5,594 bases of DNA, from the NCBI GenBank assembly GCA_001915545.1, contig MNQS01000025.1, forward strand, positions 1-5,594. Direction: 5' to 3'. Position numbers and translations under genes: made by a program. Below, one piece after another: positions 1 through 5,594 of this stretch. How positions within the stretch are numbered: the first letter of the stretch is position 1; every line of letters starts with the position of its first letter. The notes under the pieces were generated by a model. It was given only the letters and a program-made list of their open reading frames with translations. It made no database searches and was not told the DNA's origin. Origin of the DNA: Bacteroides sp. 43_108. GTDB taxonomy: Bacteria; Bacteroidota; Bacteroidia; Bacteroidales; Bacteroidaceae.

Positions 1-2
1 AA

Positions 3-137
3 GATAAAAGATTTGCAGGTATCATTTTCAGGGATGAAGAGTTGAATTTTGCTATTGAAGTGATTGAGAGAGTGTCTAATGTACATTTTACTCGCGAAGA
101 AGAAACGATTTACATTGAAGATAGTAGAGAAAAGTGA
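3..137 (+). CDS. C-terminal end of a FecR-type anti-sigma factor (5' partial)
   Basis: Only the last 44 codons are present; the reading frame is open from position 3 to the TGA at 135-137 and the start lies upstream of the window. The visible tail reads as a short strand (RFAGIIF), an acidic turn, a helix (ELNFAIEVIERVSNV) and two closing strands (HFTRE, TIYIED). This matches the DUF4974-like C-terminal domain of FecR-family anti-sigma regulators in Bacteroidota, which itself resembles an STN fold. In known systems FecR spans the inner membrane, holds an ECF sigma factor in the cytoplasm, and receives the signal in the periplasm from the STN domain of a TonB-dependent transporter. The next gene is exactly such an STN-containing transporter, 43 bp away on the same strand, which strongly supports the call. 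The sigma-binding N-terminus and the membrane segment cannot be seen, so the assignment rests on a short tail plus context. Confidence 0.72.
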   Translation, partial: DKRFAGIIFRDEELNFAIEVIERVSNVHFTREEETIYIEDSREK

Positions 138-180
138 GTTATAACAAATAATATATTTATTAAATTAATCAACAAACATT
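138..180 (+). other. Short AT-rich spacer between anti-sigma gene and susC
   Basis: These 43 bases are almost entirely A and T. They hold no clear Shine-Dalgarno sequence in front of the ATG at 181 and no TAnnTTTG element of the Bacteroides housekeeping promoter. If an ECF-sigma promoter drives the transporter operon, it must lie in this gap or in the last part of the preceding gene; I could not identify its elements, because ECF promoter motifs differ between sigma factors. The A-rich bases just before the ATG fit Bacteroidota translation starts, which depend more on unstructured A-rich leaders than on Shine-Dalgarno pairing. Confidence 0.5.
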
Positions 181-3100
181 ATGAGTGCAAAACTTTCGAG
201 CAAAAATTTTTACGGCGGAAATCTCATGGTTAAATGCTTTGTTGCATTGGTCATATTCTTTTGTTCAGTGGGAAATCTGTTTGCTCAAACTGAGACGAAG
301 GTAACTATCAATGTAGATAAAGTGTTGATCAGAACAGCGTTGGAACGGTTACAAAAAGAAACAAAGGTCCATTTCGTTTATGATGAAGAAAACATAGATC
401 AGGATAAAAGAGTGAGTTTGTCTTATACTCAGGCTCCTCTTAAAATAGTTCTAGAAGATTTTTGTAAACAAACATCGTTACGTTATGAAGTGAAAAGAAA
501 CTTGATCCTGATTTTGCCGGGAAAGGCTGACAGGAATGTAAATCGTCAGTCTTTTTTAATGAAGGGTGTCGTTACGGATGAGGATGGAGAAAGTATAATT
601 GGGGCTACAGTTATGATTGGTGGAACTAGTAAAGGTACTGTTACCGATATAAATGGGCAATATACATTGGAAGTCCAGTCTGGGGATTTAGTTTCATTTA
701 CTTTTGTGGGGATGACTGATAAAGTTATAAAAGCACAGGTAAATAAAAAGATGGTTAATGTTCAGCTTGAGAGTAATGCAACTGCTTTAGCAGATGTTGT
801 GATTACTGGATATCAGACCTTATCAAAAGAACGCGCAACAGGTTCATTTGATAAAGTAGATTCCAGTGTGTTATCATCACGTCCGACAGCAGATCTTTCT
901 ACGGCATTACAAGGTTTGGTTGCTGGAATGCAGGCGACGGAAAAAGAGGATGGAAGCATTGATTTTTTAATTCGTGGTTCAAGTTCATTATATGCTGATA
1001 AAAAGCCATTGCTTGTAGTGGATGGTTTTCCTATTCAGGGGGATTTTAGTAGTATAAATCCGAATGATGTGGAAAGTGTTACAGTTTTGAAAGATGCGGC
1101 TGCTGCATCAATTTGGGGAGCTCGTTCCGCTAATGGGGTTATTGTTGTTACGACCAAAAAAGGTAAAAAGGATAAAGTTCAAGTTGATGTACAGGCATTT
1201 GTTCGTATAGGTACTAATCCTGATCTTGAATATATTATGAATCAGGCAGATAGCCGTACAATGGTTGATTATGAAATGAGAGCGTTTGAGAATAACTGGA
1301 AGATGGCAGCTTGGGAATATGCTCCAATTTTTTCAAAAATACAGAATTCTCTAACTTTGGCACAAGAGTTATATTATGCTAATAAATATCAAGGGCTTTC
1401 TAAAGAAGAAATGGAGCAGGGATTAGAGCGTTTACGTAATACTAGTAATCGTCAACAATTGAAAGATTATTTAATGCAAACACAGTTATTGCAACAATAT
1501 AATGTCAGTATATCTGGAGGAACTGAACGTATGTCAAATTATATGTCTTTAATGTATGAGAAAAATGATGAAAGTACTATTAAACGTGGATATGAGAAGT
1601 TCATGATTAACTATAATAATTCATATAAGGTTACAAAATGGTTGACTGCTAATTTGATAACAACCTTGCAACGTAAGGATCAAGAAACGTCTGGCGTGAC
1701 TATTGGTGAATTCAGTAATTTGTCACCTTATGAAATGTTATTGAATGAAGATGGTAGTTATGCAACTAATTTGAATGTATATAATCGTGCGGAATTAGAA
1801 AAATTGCCTTTAGAAAAATTACCTTATAGTGATTGGTCATACAATATGCTTCGTGAAGTGCGTGGGCGTGAATATAAGACTACAAATACAATGTATCGTG
1901 TTCAGCTGGGGTTAAATGCTCAAATTATTAAGGGACTGAATTATGATATGCGTGTGCAGTATGAATCGACATCTTCAGAATATAAAAATTATGATAGCGA
2001 AGATACTTTTTATGCGCGTAATTTAGTAAACTCATATACGGAATATAATAATGAAACACAGGAAGTAGGGGTTTCTCGTATTCCTAAAGGTGGGGTCTTG
2101 CGATCAGGTAAGACGGAATATTCAAATTATGTATTTAGAAACCAATTGAATTATAACAATTCATTTGCAGAAAAACATGAAATATCTGCATTAGCTGGTA
2201 TTGAAATAAGCCAATATGATACCGAAGGTACTGTTAATCCGTATGTGTATGGATATAATAAAGAGAAAAATACATCATCTGTTCCTCCTTATGGGTATGG
2301 TAGTAATGTAGACTCATTCAAGAATTTTTTTGGAAATAGTGCAACAATTGAGGGTGGAAATACAAGTTATAGTCTTCGTTGTGACAGATATGTATCCTAT
2401 TATACTAATATAGGGTATGTATATGACGGAAAATATGGAGCTTCTTTCAGTGCTCGTGGTGATGGATCTAATTTTGTTTCGGATGACCCGTCTTTGCGTT
2501 GGTCGCCTATGTGGTCTGTTGGCGCAAAATGGAATATAGGTAAAGAAGAGTTTATAAAAGATATAGATTGGATTAACTATTTAAATTTACGTGCTACTTA
2601 TGGAATAAATGGTAATGCGGAAAAAAGTACCTCGCCGTTGACATTGGTTTCTGTTGGAAGTTCGGTTAATTCTACTACAGGTACTATTACTGGAAATATC
2701 TCTAGCTTTGGTAATCCATCTTTGCGTTGGGAGAAAACTTATACTACAAATATAGGTGTTGATTTTGACTTGTTTAGAAGTAAATTATCCGGTAAGTTGG
2801 ATTTTTATAATCGGAAAAGTAAGGATGTTATCGGACAGGTTACTATTCCGTCTGTATATGGTACTAGTACTCAGAAATTTAATAATGCTGAAATATTAAA
2901 TCGAGGTGTTGAATTAGAGTTGACAGGAAACTTCCATATACCATCGGTAGATTTGGGGATTCGTTCCACTGTGACTTATGCTTATAACTACAATAAGATT
3001 TTAAAGCTTTATTATCCGGCTCTTTATTGTTATGAATTAGTAGAAGCAGATACTCATGTCGAAGGAAGACCAGTCGGTAGTTTGTATTCATATGATTTTT

Positions 3101-3711
3101 TGGGAACGGAAAATGGAATACCTTATGTTATTGGGGCTAATGGAGATAAAATATCCATGAATGATGTTTCTGTACATAATCGTTCTTTGGGACTTGATAT
3201 CTTGCATTATAGTGGTACTACTATTCCTCCCCACACATTTGGATGGTCTAATCAGTTTACTTGGAATAATTTCAGTTTATATGTTTATTTAACAGGTAAT
3301 TTTGGTGGTATCTTTCGAGCGCCTACTGCCGGAAGTATTCCTTCTGTAGGTAGCGGAAAAACTTTTGTCAGTAGTTCTATTAAGGATTTTGCTGATAGTG
3401 ATGGTACTCTATATCCTACTTGGCCTCTTAAAGATGAATCTAATTTTTATTTATGGGATCGTTATACTCCGAATTTAGAATATTTTGTTCAAGATGCTTC
3501 TTTTATTCGTTTGAAAGAAATCAATTTAGAATATAATTTGTCTAAAAAACTTGCTGGAAAATTACATCTTAGGGGGGCGAAACTTTTTGTTCAAGCACGT
3601 AATTTAGGATTGATTTATTGTGCTAATGATTATGGGTATGATCCTGAATGGCTACCTGGAAGTAATAAACCATCTGCAACAATTGCCTTTGGCGCTAATA
3701 TTAATTTTTAA
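181..3711 (+). CDS. SusC/RagA-family TonB-dependent outer-membrane transporter with N-terminal STN signalling domain
   Basis: Complete 1176-residue gated outer-membrane channel that imports a ligand with TonB-ExbBD energy together with the SusD-type protein encoded 10 bp downstream. Order of parts: signal peptide, residues about 1-35 (hydrophobic core FVALVIFF, cleavage likely after NLFA); STN domain about 41-113; a carboxypeptidase-regulatory-like beta-sandwich about 128-197 (KGVVTDEDGE, GATV, GTVTDINGQYTL); TonB-box/linker region about 203-222 (ADVVITGYQTL); plug about 222-328 with LLVVDGFPI and the signature VESVTVLKDAAAASIWGARS; then a 22-strand-type barrel to the C-terminal phenylalanine (IAFGANINF), the usual outer-membrane sorting end. 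The STN domain is absent from classic starch SusC and marks transporters that signal to a FecR anti-sigma factor, as found immediately upstream. The ATG at 181 gives a long n-region before the signal core; an in-frame ATG at 226 would give a compact 20-residue signal peptide. The substrate is not identifiable. Family call very sure; role in a specific nutrient pathway unknown. Confidence 0.97.
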   Translation: MSAKLSSKNFYGGNLMVKCFVALVIFFCSVGNLFAQTETKVTINVDKVLIRTALERLQKETKVHFVYDEENIDQDKRVSLSYTQAPLKIVLEDFCKQTSLRYEVKRNLILILPGKADRNVNRQSFLMKGVVTDEDGESIIGATVMIGGTSKGTVTDINGQYTLEVQSGDLVSFTFVGMTDKVIKAQVNKKMVNVQLESNATALADVVITGYQTLSKERATGSFDKVDSSVLSSRPTADLSTALQGLVAGMQATEKEDGSIDFLIRGSSSLYADKKPLLVVDGFPIQGDFSSINPNDVESVTVLKDAAAASIWGARSANGVIVVTTKKGKKDKVQVDVQAFVRIGTNPDLEYIMNQADSRTMVDYEMRAFENNWKMAAWEYAPIFSKIQNSLTLAQELYYANKYQGLSKEEMEQGLERLRNTSNRQQLKDYLMQTQLLQQYNVSISGGTERMSNYMSLMYEKNDESTIKRGYEKFMINYNNSYKVTKWLTANLITTLQRKDQETSGVTIGEFSNLSPYEMLLNEDGSYATNLNVYNRAELEKLPLEKLPYSDWSYNMLREVRGREYKTTNTMYRVQLGLNAQIIKGLNYDMRVQYESTSSEYKNYDSEDTFYARNLVNSYTEYNNETQEVGVSRIPKGGVLRSGKTEYSNYVFRNQLNYNNSFAEKHEISALAGIEISQYDTEGTVNPYVYGYNKEKNTSSVPPYGYGSNVDSFKNFFGNSATIEGGNTSYSLRCDRYVSYYTNIGYVYDGKYGASFSARGDGSNFVSDDPSLRWSPMWSVGAKWNIGKEEFIKDIDWINYLNLRATYGINGNAEKSTSPLTLVSVGSSVNSTTGTITGNISSFGNPSLRWEKTYTTNIGVDFDLFRSKLSGKLDFYNRKSKDVIGQVTIPSVYGTSTQKFNNAEILNRGVELELTGNFHIPSVDLGIRSTVTYAYNYNKILKLYYPALYCYELVEADTHVEGRPVGSLYSYDFLGTENGIPYVIGANGDKISMNDVSVHNRSLGLDILHYSGTTIPPHTFGWSNQFTWNNFSLYVYLTGNFGGIFRAPTAGSIPSVGSGKTFVSSSIKDFADSDGTLYPTWPLKDESNFYLWDRYTPNLEYFVQDASFIRLKEINLEYNLSKKLAGKLHLRGAKLFVQARNLGLIYCANDYGYDPEWLPGSNKPSATIAFGANINF

Positions 3712-3721
3712 TTTAAAGATT

Positions 3722-5206
3722 ATGAAACAAATAATATATGTTTTTTTGTTGACTGTATTGTCTTCGTGTGATAGTTATCTGTCTAAAGTGCCTTCGCCTT
3801 CTACTAGTGCTCCTATTAATAACGTGGAACAACTGGTTGCAATTTATGATAATGCAACAGCATTTATTAATGAAACCAATCCCTTTGCTTGTTATTCCAA
3901 TGATGATGCCGACTTGACAGCCGAATTATATAAAGCTGATCCTAGTGCATTTGCTATATCAAGTACGGTTTTTTATAATATATTGCATACAGCAGGGATT
4001 GCTTCACAGGCTTCGGATGGTTTATGGAATGGAGAGTATTCAAATATTTTTAAAGCTAATACCATAATTAACAATGTGGATAAAGTTACTGGAGATGAAA
4101 GCGAGAAAATAAAATTAAAATGTAATGCCCATTTTTTACGTGCTTATTCGTATTTCGTATTAGCTCAATATTATTGCTTGCCTTATTGTGAAGCCAATAA
4201 AAATGCTTTGGGACTTCCCAAACGTTTGAATACGGATTTTGAGGAGTCAATAGCCAGGGTGTCATTGGACGAAATTTATCAATTGATATTAGATGATTTG
4301 GAAATTGCAGCCGTGACCCCAGATAAGAGTGTAAATCCTAATTTTCCATGGCGTATTTGTCAGGCAACAGTAAATGCATTACTTTCACGTGTATACTTGA
4401 CAATGGGGAATTATAAGGAGGCACAAGCTACTGCGGAAAAGGCTTTGGAAGGAGCTCCTGAACTATTGGATTTTAATGAATTGGGTTATGCTCCTGTTGA
4501 ATCTTATCCAGAAATGGAGGGTCTTCCGGCACAGGATGTATATAATTGTGAAACTCATAAATGGACAACGATTAAGTATTTATATTGGAAGGAATTTCTT
4601 TTCCCACGTTTTACTTATGCGCGTAGTCAATGGATTATTCCATCTGATGATTTAGTGAGTCTATATGATCAGCAGAATGACCGCCGTTTTAAGTTGTTTT
4701 TTGTGGAACATGGAAACCGTCGTATGGGAGTTCCGTATGAAGCATATCGTTATAATCAATTCTATGATGGACGTTATATAATATCTGGCTTGACTACTGC
4801 TGAAATGTTATTAAATAAAGCAGAGGCACAAATTCGCCAAGGAATGTGGCAAGAGGGTTTAAAGACTTTGGACGTGCTTCGTGAAAAGCGTTATGAGGCC
4901 GGTACCTACATTTCTCTTAGCGCAGGTAACCAAAGTGAAGCTTTATCTATTGTATTGGCTGAAAGACGTCGTGAAATGCCATTTTCTATGCGTATACCTG
5001 ATATCAAACGTTATGGTGTAAATGAAATATTGGAAGATGATGTGACAGTAGTAAAGAATTTTTTTGAAATATCAATGTCTGAGGTTTTTATAGATAAGCC
5101 TAAAACTTATACGATTCCTTCCAATAGTTTGTTGTGGGCGATGCCAATAAATGATGTTGAAATAGGGTCAAGCAATGGTGCTATTCAACAAAATAGATAT
5201 GAATGA
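3722..5206 (+). CDS. SusD/RagB-family surface lipoprotein, ligand-binding partner of SusC
   Basis: Encodes 494 residues. I chose the ATG at 3722 because it gives a lipoprotein signal peptide, MKQIIYVFLLTVLSSC, with Cys16 as the lipidation site; upstream in-frame starts would overlap susC and bury this signal. SusD-type proteins sit on the outer face of the outer membrane, form a lid on the SusC barrel and bind its ligand. Family landmarks, in order: WNGEYSNIFKANTIINNVD at about 102-120; NAHFLRAYSYFVLAQYY at about 135-151; the TPR-like helix pair ALLSRVYLTMGNYKEAQ at about 219-235; TAEMLLNKAEAQIRQG at about 359-374; AERRREMPFSMRIPDIKRYG at about 413-432; and the closing LWAMPINDVE...QQNR at about 471-492. 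The gene starts 10 bp after the susC stop, so the two are surely co-transcribed. The length is at the short end for the family. Odd point: CLPYC (Cys152, Cys156) occupies the loop where relatives usually have a YG-x-(I/V)-P-type sequence. No catalytic function is expected and the ligand is unknown. Confidence 0.96.
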   Translation: MKQIIYVFLLTVLSSCDSYLSKVPSPSTSAPINNVEQLVAIYDNATAFINETNPFACYSNDDADLTAELYKADPSAFAISSTVFYNILHTAGIASQASDGLWNGEYSNIFKANTIINNVDKVTGDESEKIKLKCNAHFLRAYSYFVLAQYYCLPYCEANKNALGLPKRLNTDFEESIARVSLDEIYQLILDDLEIAAVTPDKSVNPNFPWRICQATVNALLSRVYLTMGNYKEAQATAEKALEGAPELLDFNELGYAPVESYPEMEGLPAQDVYNCETHKWTTIKYLYWKEFLFPRFTYARSQWIIPSDDLVSLYDQQNDRRFKLFFVEHGNRRMGVPYEAYRYNQFYDGRYIISGLTTAEMLLNKAEAQIRQGMWQEGLKTLDVLREKRYEAGTYISLSAGNQSEALSIVLAERRREMPFSMRIPDIKRYGVNEILEDDVTVVKNFFEISMSEVFIDKPKTYTIPSNSLLWAMPINDVEIGSSNGAIQQNRYE

Positions 5207-5221
5207 ACAACCTTAAATAGT

Positions 5222-5249
5222 GCAAATCTTCAATGATTTTTTGAGATGC
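5222..5249 (+). other. Imperfect stem-loop just after the susD stop
   Basis: The arm 5226-5233 (ATCTTCAA) pairs with 5241-5247 (TTGAGAT) with one bulged T, around a 7-nt loop; two further G-C pairs (5222-5223 with 5248-5249) can form past a two-A bulge. This gives up to nine pairs in total, all near the end of the susC-susD transcript. No run of T follows, so it is not a standard intrinsic terminator. It could stabilise the 3' end of the message, mark a processing site, or be chance in AT-rich DNA. Found by eye, with no energy calculation. Confidence 0.25.
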
Positions 5250-5257
5250 TACGTTTG
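5250..5257 (+). promoter_or_regulatory. Candidate Bacteroides -7 promoter element (TACGTTTG) for the downstream lipoprotein gene
   Basis: TACGTTTG matches the TAnnTTTG consensus of the -7 element recognised by the primary sigma factor of Bacteroides. It lies 64 bp before the ATG at 5322, a plausible distance for a promoter with a 5' leader of about 55-60 nt. A matching TTTG-like -33 element at the usual distance of about 19-21 bp upstream is not evident (that stretch is AAATCT-like), so the promoter is at best incomplete. If real, it would let the lipoprotein gene be expressed independently of the ECF-controlled susC-susD pair. Confidence 0.33.
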
Positions 5258-5321
5258 GGGTATATGTAGTATGTTTTTGACAAAATGATATGTTATTAAT
5301 TACATTATAATAATTGGCGAT

Positions 5322-5594
5322 ATGAGAAAAAATATTTTTTTTATAGTATTCATTATTTTATGTGCAGTTTCGTGTACAGAAAAAAAATCAAATTTTATTA
5401 ATACGGTTCATTTGAAAGGCCAGTTGTTTGATATGGGTAGCCAGAATGTGCGTATGAGATTTGACGGAGCAGCATCTATGCTAGGTGACAGCCGAGATAT
5501 TTTGTTGAAAACGGATGCTGCCGGTTATTTTGATACTACTTTTGTACTTAAAGAGCCGACATATTATACTATCAGCCGCAACACATTGTATCTT
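5322..5594 (+). CDS. Lipoprotein, N-terminal part only (3' partial); possibly DUF4369/TlpA-type thiol-disulfide family
   Basis: The frame is open from the ATG at 5322 to the window edge, giving 91 codons with no stop. The start is supported by a clear lipoprotein signal: MRKN, a hydrophobic core (IFFIVFIILCA), then the lipobox AVSC with Cys18, followed by a charged linker (TEKKSN). Residues about 28-91 are a beta-rich stretch (VHLKGQLFD, VRMRFDG, ILLKTDAAGYFDTTFVL, YYTISRNTLYL) that looks like the beta-sandwich front domain of Bacteroidota lipoproteins, often DUF4369-like, which carry a C-terminal thioredoxin/TlpA domain. Such genes are frequent next to STN-type SusCD pairs. The thioredoxin CxxC would lie outside the window, so the function is inference. 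It could instead be another surface-exposed accessory lipoprotein of the same locus. It follows susD on the same strand after a 115-bp spacer, so it is either the third operon gene or has its own promoter. As a coding sequence it is well supported; its family is not. Confidence 0.82.
   Translation, partial: MRKNIFFIVFIILCAVSCTEKKSNFINTVHLKGQLFDMGSQNVRMRFDGAASMLGDSRDILLKTDAAGYFDTTFVLKEPTYYTISRNTLYL

Noticed and set aside
147..161. Inverted repeat AATAA-TATAT-TTATT upstream of susC
   Set aside because: Only five A-T pairs with a five-base loop in an almost pure AT spacer; too weak to call an operator or hairpin.
2879..3091. 70-codon open frame on the minus strand inside susC
   Set aside because: It lies wholly within the well-supported barrel region of SusC, has no recognisable domain, signal or start context, and is a shadow of the coding strand.
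3620..3721. N-terminal extension of SusD by 34 codons, overlapping the end of susC
   Set aside because: The ATG at 3722 produces a standard lipoprotein signal peptide with Cys16; the extension would bury it internally and is read out of frame through conserved SusC sequence.
181..5206. Polysaccharide utilisation locus with a defined glycan substrate
   Set aside because: The SusC/SusD pair alone does not define a glycan substrate; no carbohydrate-active enzyme is encoded in the window, and STN/FecR-linked pairs can serve other ligands.
5277..5311. TTGACA (5277-5282) and TATAAT (5306-5311) resembling a sigma-70 promoter
   Set aside because: Spacing is 23 bp where 16-18 is needed, and the primary sigma factor of Bacteroidota uses TTTG/TAnnTTTG elements. 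AT-rich spacers yield such matches by chance.
1..5594. CRISPR arrays, tRNA or rRNA genes, insertion sequences, phage genes
   Set aside because: No direct-repeat array, no cloverleaf or rRNA-like segment, no transposase or terminal repeats were seen; nearly the whole window is accounted for by the four genes.

Overview
The window looks like part of a Bacteroidota chromosome, most likely a Bacteroidales gut-type organism. The evidence is a SusC/SusD outer-membrane pair, AT-rich DNA, start codons without strong Shine-Dalgarno sequences, and a lipoprotein signal of the SSC/VSC type at the start of two genes. I cannot name the genus or species from the sequence alone.

Layout, all genes on the + strand: (1) positions 3-137 hold the last 44 codons of a gene whose tail resembles the C-terminal domain of FecR-type anti-sigma factors; (2) after a 43-bp AT-rich gap, 181-3711 encodes a full-length 1176-residue SusC-type TonB-dependent transporter with an N-terminal STN signalling domain; (3) 10 bp later, 3722-5206 encodes its SusD/RagB-type surface lipoprotein partner of 494 residues; (4) after a 115-bp spacer with an imperfect stem-loop and a possible Bacteroides-type -7 promoter element, 5322-5594 holds the first 91 codons of a lipoprotein that runs off the window. 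Its extracellular or periplasmic beta-rich N-terminus resembles the front part of TlpA/DUF4369-type lipoproteins often found beside such SusCD pairs.

Working model: SusD captures a ligand on the cell surface and closes over the SusC barrel, and SusC imports the ligand with TonB energy. The STN domain of SusC can contact the FecR-like anti-sigma protein in the inner membrane, which would release an ECF sigma factor (presumably encoded just upstream of the window) to switch on the susC-susD operon. The ligand cannot be read from the window: there is no glycoside hydrolase, lyase or peptidase here, so a polysaccharide substrate should not be assumed.

This is a recognisable locus type and not an obviously new system. 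The points most worth following are the STN/FecR signalling arrangement, the divergent TonB-box/plug junction of SusC, a Cys-X3-Cys motif in SusD where the family usually has a glycine, and the identity of the truncated downstream lipoprotein.
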